Shown: one piece after another, positions 59,496 through 64,000 of the stretch
Position numbering within the stretch: position 1 is the first letter of the stretch
Layout of the letters: each line of letters starts with the position of its first letter
Assembly (NCBI GenBank): GCA_024231855.1
Contig: JAAEQD010000106.1
Span: forward strand, 124,001-188,000
DNA from: Candidatus Zixiibacteriota bacterium
Lineage (GTDB): Bacteria; Zixibacteria; MSB-5A5; UBA10806; 4484-95
Direction: 5' to 3'
Length of the DNA stretch: 64,000 bases
The notes under the pieces: generated by a model
Database searches by the model: none
The model's input: only the letters and a program-made list of their open reading frames with translations
What the model was told of the DNA's origin: nothing
Position numbers and translations under genes: made by a program

Positions 59496-60317
59496 ATGGT
59501 TATGGAAGATCTAACCGCTAAAGTAATGGAATGGGGGGCGTTGTACGGGGTCCAGATTATCGGCGCTATAGCAATTCTGATTTTGGGACGATTCGGGGTA
59601 GCGATTTTCACCGGTATCGTTAAGCGTCTGATGAGAAAAAGCAAAGCCGATGAGACTCTCACCAAATTCGTCGGCAGCCTGACAAAAGTCGCCCTGATGA
59701 CTTTTGTCATAATCGCAGCGTTGGGCACGCTCGGCGTGCAGACAGCATCATTCGTGGCGATAATCGGCGCGGCCGGTTTAGCTGTCGGTTTTGCCCTGCA
59801 GGGATCACTGTCTAATTTCGCCTCAGGAGTGATGCTGATAATATTCAGACCTTTTAAAAGCGGCGATTTCGTTGAGGCCGGCGGCACCAGCGGAACGATA
59901 GAAGCGGTTCAAATATTTAACACCATATTAAAAACGCCGGACAATAAAAAGGTCATAATACCTAACAGTAAAGTTACCGGCGATAATATAACGAACTATT
60001 CCGTCAACGATACCCGTCGCGTAGACATGGTATTCGGGATTGGCTACGATGATGATATCAAGCTGGCAAAGGAAACTATCGAAAAGATCATCGCCGATCA
60101 TCAATTGGTGTTGAAAGATCCGGCGCCGACAATTGCCGTTTCCGAATTAGCCGACAGCTCGGTTAATTTCGTGGCCCGGCCATGGGTAAACACCGGCGAT
60201 TATTGGACCGTTTATTTCGATATCACCGAAAAAGTCAAGATGACATTCGACGAAAAGGGCATATCAATTCCGTTCCCGCAAACCGATGTGCATGTTCATC
60301 AGGTGGCGACGAGTTAA
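59496..60317 (+). CDS. Small-conductance mechanosensitive channel (MscS family)
   Basis: GAAGLAVGFALQGSLSNFASGVMLIIFRPFKSGDFVEAGGTSGTIEAVQIFNTIL; VIIPNSKVTGDNITNYS. Confidence 0.95.
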   Translation: MVMEDLTAKVMEWGALYGVQIIGAIAILILGRFGVAIFTGIVKRLMRKSKADETLTKFVGSLTKVALMTFVIIAALGTLGVQTASFVAIIGAAGLAVGFALQGSLSNFASGVMLIIFRPFKSGDFVEAGGTSGTIEAVQIFNTILKTPDNKKVIIPNSKVTGDNITNYSVNDTRRVDMVFGIGYDDDIKLAKETIEKIIADHQLVLKDPAPTIAVSELADSSVNFVARPWVNTGDYWTVYFDITEKVKMTFDEKGISIPFPQTDVHVHQVATS

Positions 60318-60334
60318 ATATGAAAGGAGTAATG

Positions 60335-61207
60335 ATGAGAAAAACGAGTATTCCTTTAAGCGCGATTATATTGATAGTATCGGTATCCGGCTTAAACGCC
60401 GAGCCATGGAAGAAGTCGCTCGACACCGATTTCACTCTCACTCAAAACGCTTATTCGGATAGCTGGACAGGCGGCGAGGCCGGCAACATAAGCTGGGTCT
60501 GGAACGCCAACGGTGTTTTCGAGAAACAGATGTCGCCGAAATTCAATTTCAAAAACACGAGCAAGTTGTCATTCGGCCAAACCCATATTCAGGATAAAGA
60601 TACAAAAGATTGGGCAAGTCCGCAAAAATCCACCGACTTGATCGATATCGAAAACGTCGGCAAGTTCACAATGGGCTGGGTAGTTGATCCTTACGTTGCC
60701 CTTAGAATCGAATCACAGTTCGTGGACGCCTCGGACACCATCGCCAATAAGAACCTATATCTAAATCCAATGAGATTCACGGAATCCGCCGGTGCTTCAA
60801 GGCAGTTTTATAAAACCGAGAAAAACGAGCTTCTCAGTCGACTGGGTTTAGCTATCCGTCAGAATATGGTAAAATGGGTAGAAGGCCAGGATGGGGACAC
60901 GGATTCGGAAATCACTAACGACGGTGGCCTGGAATCCGTTACTGACCTGAAATTAACCATGTCGGAAACCTTAAATTTTACCTCCAAACTCACACTGTAT
61001 AAGGCGTTCTTCTTTTCTAAATCGGATGATGATCCCGAGGATAACTGGAAAGCAGTCGATGTGAACTGGGAGAACCGTGTGTCGGCATCGGTGGCCAAGT
61101 ACGTCACGGTTTCCCTGTACACGCAACTTCTGTACGATAAAGAGATCGACGTCCGCGGCCGGTTCAAACAGACATTGGCGATGGGGATAACATATAAGCT
61201 GTATTAA
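60335..61207 (+). CDS. DUF3078-like outer-membrane/periplasmic protein
   Basis: Signal peptide; LTQNAYSDSWTGGEAGNISWVWNANG. The ORF opens at 60182 inside mscS; SD AAAGGAG favours 60332/60335. Confidence 0.75.
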   Translation: MRKTSIPLSAIILIVSVSGLNAEPWKKSLDTDFTLTQNAYSDSWTGGEAGNISWVWNANGVFEKQMSPKFNFKNTSKLSFGQTHIQDKDTKDWASPQKSTDLIDIENVGKFTMGWVVDPYVALRIESQFVDASDTIANKNLYLNPMRFTESAGASRQFYKTEKNELLSRLGLAIRQNMVKWVEGQDGDTDSEITNDGGLESVTDLKLTMSETLNFTSKLTLYKAFFFSKSDDDPEDNWKAVDVNWENRVSASVAKYVTVSLYTQLLYDKEIDVRGRFKQTLAMGITYKLY

Positions 61208-61228
61208 AGTAATCTCTAGAGTGCAAAT

Positions 61229-61272
61229 AAATCCCGGTGGGTTTCATTATTGAATAGCTCTCCGGGATTTGT
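61229..61272. terminator. Inverted repeat, probable terminator after the DUF3078-like gene
   Basis: AAATCCCGG...CCGGGATTT, weakly T-rich 3' flank. Confidence 0.45.
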
Positions 61273-61371
61273 TTATTAATACGTGGAGATACCATCAACT
61301 TGGTGAAGTATATTTATTATTTTTCTTATGAGTTATAAACTAATCGAGCGAGCCAATAAAATAAAACTAAT

Positions 61372-63543
61372 TTATTGCATCTTCCAATATATACCATCTT
61401 GGGCTTCCTTGGATATTAATCCAATGCGTTCGTCGGGAGGCAAATTATATTGAAATAAGGATTTTATATCATGTAATAAATCCTTTTTTTCCGAAAAATA
61501 TCCATGACCGGTAAAGGATTGATTTACTTCTGAGGCCTCAATAGTGTCTATCCATTCAACAATTACAACCGGAGGTGTCTTACCAACCCGAGAATGGCCA
61601 TGCAACTCTTTTGATAAAAATAATGGCCAGTCCCTGGATGAGACGTATAAAGTCGTTCTTTTTGCGGCCTTTCTATATGCCCCCGCGAGTGCTTTAAAAG
61701 TTTCTGTGTCAATATCAGGTGCGGCGAGAATGATTTGCGAAAATGGAATATTTGATTTCTGATTAACTCTTTTTGTGACGTTTCTTATAGACCGCAACAA
61801 CGCGCGATTACCCATACTATGAGCAATAATATGTACTTTTTTTGCTTCGCAAAACGATGCAAATTTGATTAGGAAATCCTCAATGTATTTTTCAGAAGCT
61901 CCAATTGAAGCCTCGTCAACCGGATACTTTAGAAAACTATCTTGGGAAGGCCAGCTAAAAAACGCGGTAATTCCGGGGATCTTCAAATCATAATGAAGTT
62001 GTGCGGCTCTTAAGGCGGCATTCTTGAAACTTGTATTAAAACCATGTAAAAATATAAGCGCTGTTTGATCGTCAATCTTATATTTTCTTAGCTCATTATT
62101 TATAGATTTCCAAAAAGTTTCTTCTTTTAATTGTTTAATTTCCTCCAATGTAATACAATTCTGGATTAAGCTTGAAATTTTCAATATAGACGTAGTTTCA
62201 AGAGCTCCAATTTTATGACTCTTTGGTATATAAACCATACACTTTCCAAAGTGAATTAAATCGTCACGCTCATTTGAAAAACCTTTATTAATATCATCAA
62301 TATCTTTAGGTTTACGATTGGTCCCAAACCAAACCTGGCACCCAAACGATTTATTTCCTTCACCTGATTCCTTTTCGGGAAATTCATTGTGTAATATAGT
62401 GCGCTGCTCATCAACATAATCAACTAAATCAAAAAGCATCTGATTAATAGCCATGATTTCATCGACATTAGTATTATCATTAAGTTTCTTTTGGGCATCC
62501 TGACACTTTGATATAATATTATCAATTGGACGGCGATCAACATCTGCATGAATTATAACAACATTTGGATTATTCTTTTGGAATTCCTCTTTAAGTTTAT
62601 CGATTCTGTTGGCAAGGCTTTGATATCGCCCGGTTTTTGCCATTAATATCTCAAGTAGTCTGCGATTTGCCTGTAAAAGTAATTCCTTTTCTGAGCCAAT
62701 ATTTAATTCAAGAAATGATGCTTCGGTATTAACTTGACCTGGTAGTTTTAGTTGTATTTCTTTTAAGGAATTCGAATCCAACTTAAGCGAATTTTGCAGC
62801 ATTTCCATTTCTTTTAAATCGGCGGCACAACAATTTTGAACCTCTATTATGCGATTAGTTGAAACAATATTCGCCAGAGCAATAATACACGACTCAATAC
62901 TCATATATTTGTTATAGCAAATATTATGGTGCTGCCCAATAGCCTTACAGATTCTCTTTGGCAATCCCCACTCTCTAAGTAAATCTTGTCCTACTTTTGC
63001 GTGGTTAGCACACAAACATTCATCCTCGAGTTTATTGATTCTTTGTGATACTATCTTTTTCTTTAGCTGACGAGAGTATTCATCTTTATCATACATATTT
63101 AAGTATAAAATGCCAATATCGTGCAATAGACCACAAGTATATAATTCCTCCGGATATTTATGGTTTATTTTTTTGGCTATAGATCTAGCACAAATTGCAA
63201 CTTCTATGGAATGTCTCCAGAATTTAGACTTATCAATAGTCACCCTCCATTTGCTGGATGTAGCAAAAATCACAGAGGAAAGTGCTCTCGCTGCGACAGC
63301 ATCCCGGCCAATCCAATCGCAAGCAGAAGAAGGATCACCGAAGTTTTTACCGCCATAATAGACTGAATTAGCTAAACTCAATATACTGGCAGACAGTGGC
63401 GGGTCACGTTTAATAATGGTCACTAAATCATTAAAGGATGAACTTTCATCTCTTACTACCCGTAAGACCTCCACAAGGATCTGTGGTATAGTCGGAATCT
63501 TTATATCATGATTTCTTTCAGCTAATACCCTCATTAGAAACAT
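61372..63543 (-). CDS. HDOD domain + helical linker + DUF900-type alpha/beta hydrolase fusion
   Basis: N-term IPTIPQILVEVLRVVRDE...HDIGILYLNMY (HDOD). C-term CQVWFGTNRKPKD, ALIFLHGFNTSFKNAALRAAQL, VHIIAHSMGNRALLRSI, IILAAPDIDTETF (DUF900-like). Confidence 0.85.
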   Translation of the reverse strand: MFLMRVLAERNHDIKIPTIPQILVEVLRVVRDESSSFNDLVTIIKRDPPLSASILSLANSVYYGGKNFGDPSSACDWIGRDAVAARALSSVIFATSSKWRVTIDKSKFWRHSIEVAICARSIAKKINHKYPEELYTCGLLHDIGILYLNMYDKDEYSRQLKKKIVSQRINKLEDECLCANHAKVGQDLLREWGLPKRICKAIGQHHNICYNKYMSIESCIIALANIVSTNRIIEVQNCCAADLKEMEMLQNSLKLDSNSLKEIQLKLPGQVNTEASFLELNIGSEKELLLQANRRLLEILMAKTGRYQSLANRIDKLKEEFQKNNPNVVIIHADVDRRPIDNIISKCQDAQKKLNDNTNVDEIMAINQMLFDLVDYVDEQRTILHNEFPEKESGEGNKSFGCQVWFGTNRKPKDIDDINKGFSNERDDLIHFGKCMVYIPKSHKIGALETTSILKISSLIQNCITLEEIKQLKEETFWKSINNELRKYKIDDQTALIFLHGFNTSFKNAALRAAQLHYDLKIPGITAFFSWPSQDSFLKYPVDEASIGASEKYIEDFLIKFASFCEAKKVHIIAHSMGNRALLRSIRNVTKRVNQKSNIPFSQIILAAPDIDTETFKALAGAYRKAAKRTTLYVSSRDWPLFLSKELHGHSRVGKTPPVVIVEWIDTIEASEVNQSFTGHGYFSEKKDLLHDIKSLFQYNLPPDERIGLISKEAQDGIYWKMQ

Positions 63544-63741
63544 CCTTTGTAGGATATTTTATCGGCATTAATTAAATTTAGTTAAGTAGGTAGTAAGACA
63601 AATGTATAGATATTTCAAACACTGCTTAACTACATAGAAGCTGCTTTACAAAAGTTTTATATATGAGATCAACTCAATCGTCGTTAAGTTTAATAGATGG
63701 AATCCTGTTCGTAATACAATAATTGACTAAACAGGTAGCCT

Positions 63742-64000
63742 TTAAAAACTATCCGCCAGCTCACCCACCGAATAATTCCTTATCTCACCTGAAACAAAAT
63801 CATATAATTCAATTTGCTCGGCATCATCTACCAGCTCCTTTATCTGCCCGGATGCCTCAGCCGCGCCCAAGGATTTAAGAGCTACAATTGACGTGCCTCG
63901 TATATACGGATCTGGATCATCCAGCGTTTGGATTAGCTTTTTGATGGCAGCCTGGTTGAAACATGATTTATCGATCTCGGCCACTCGGCCGATCGCTATT
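63742..64000 (-). CDS. HEAT-repeat protein, N-terminus beyond the window
   Basis: AAIKKLIQTLDDPDPYIRGTSIVALKSLGAAEASGQIKELVDD; frame stays open to the window edge, GTG at 63984 probably internal. Confidence 0.75.
   Translation of the reverse strand, partial: IAIGRVAEIDKSCFNQAAIKKLIQTLDDPDPYIRGTSIVALKSLGAAEASGQIKELVDDAEQIELYDFVSGEIRNYSVGELADSF

Noticed and set aside
1-64000. CRISPR array or complete known defence system (RM, toxin-antitoxin, CBASS)
   Set aside because: No regularly spaced short direct repeats and no Cas, methyltransferase/restriction pair, or cyclase genes recognised.

Overview
64 kb chromosomal window from a Gram-negative bacterium. A candidate-phylum lineage such as Zixibacteria is my guess from the dockerin-like tails and LPS genes; this is inference and untested. 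HOUSEKEEPING BLOCKS: LPS export and Kdo genes (lptB, lptC, lpxL-like, kdsD, kdsC) divergent from rpoN-raiA/hpf-hprK; BatA-like/TPR pair; nfo; tRNA-Lys; mreB; mlaF-mlaE; dnaB; type-4 UDG; coaBC; rarA. ACCESSORY BLOCKS: (i) an AAA+ ATPase cut by the left window edge; (ii) a 22-28 kb region with a porin, a PstS-like protein, an MCP and rearranged gene debris; (iii) three paralogous beta-helix/CarboxypepD-reg/dockerin-like secreted proteins around an ECF sigma-FecR-TonB receptor operon, plus a truncated second receptor; (iv) a tightly overlapping three-gene operon (40.1-44.1 kb) encoding a 4-TM protein, an uncharacterised soluble protein, and a KGGVGR-type P-loop ATPase with a TM segment, 3x23-aa tandem repeats and a DUF1566-like C-terminus; (v) an HDOD + DUF900-type alpha/beta hydrolase fusion at 61.4-63.5 kb. 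The KGGVGR operon is the best candidate for an undescribed system, with the HDOD-hydrolase fusion second. No CRISPR array, rRNA or transposase was seen. All product names come from motif reading, not from database searches.
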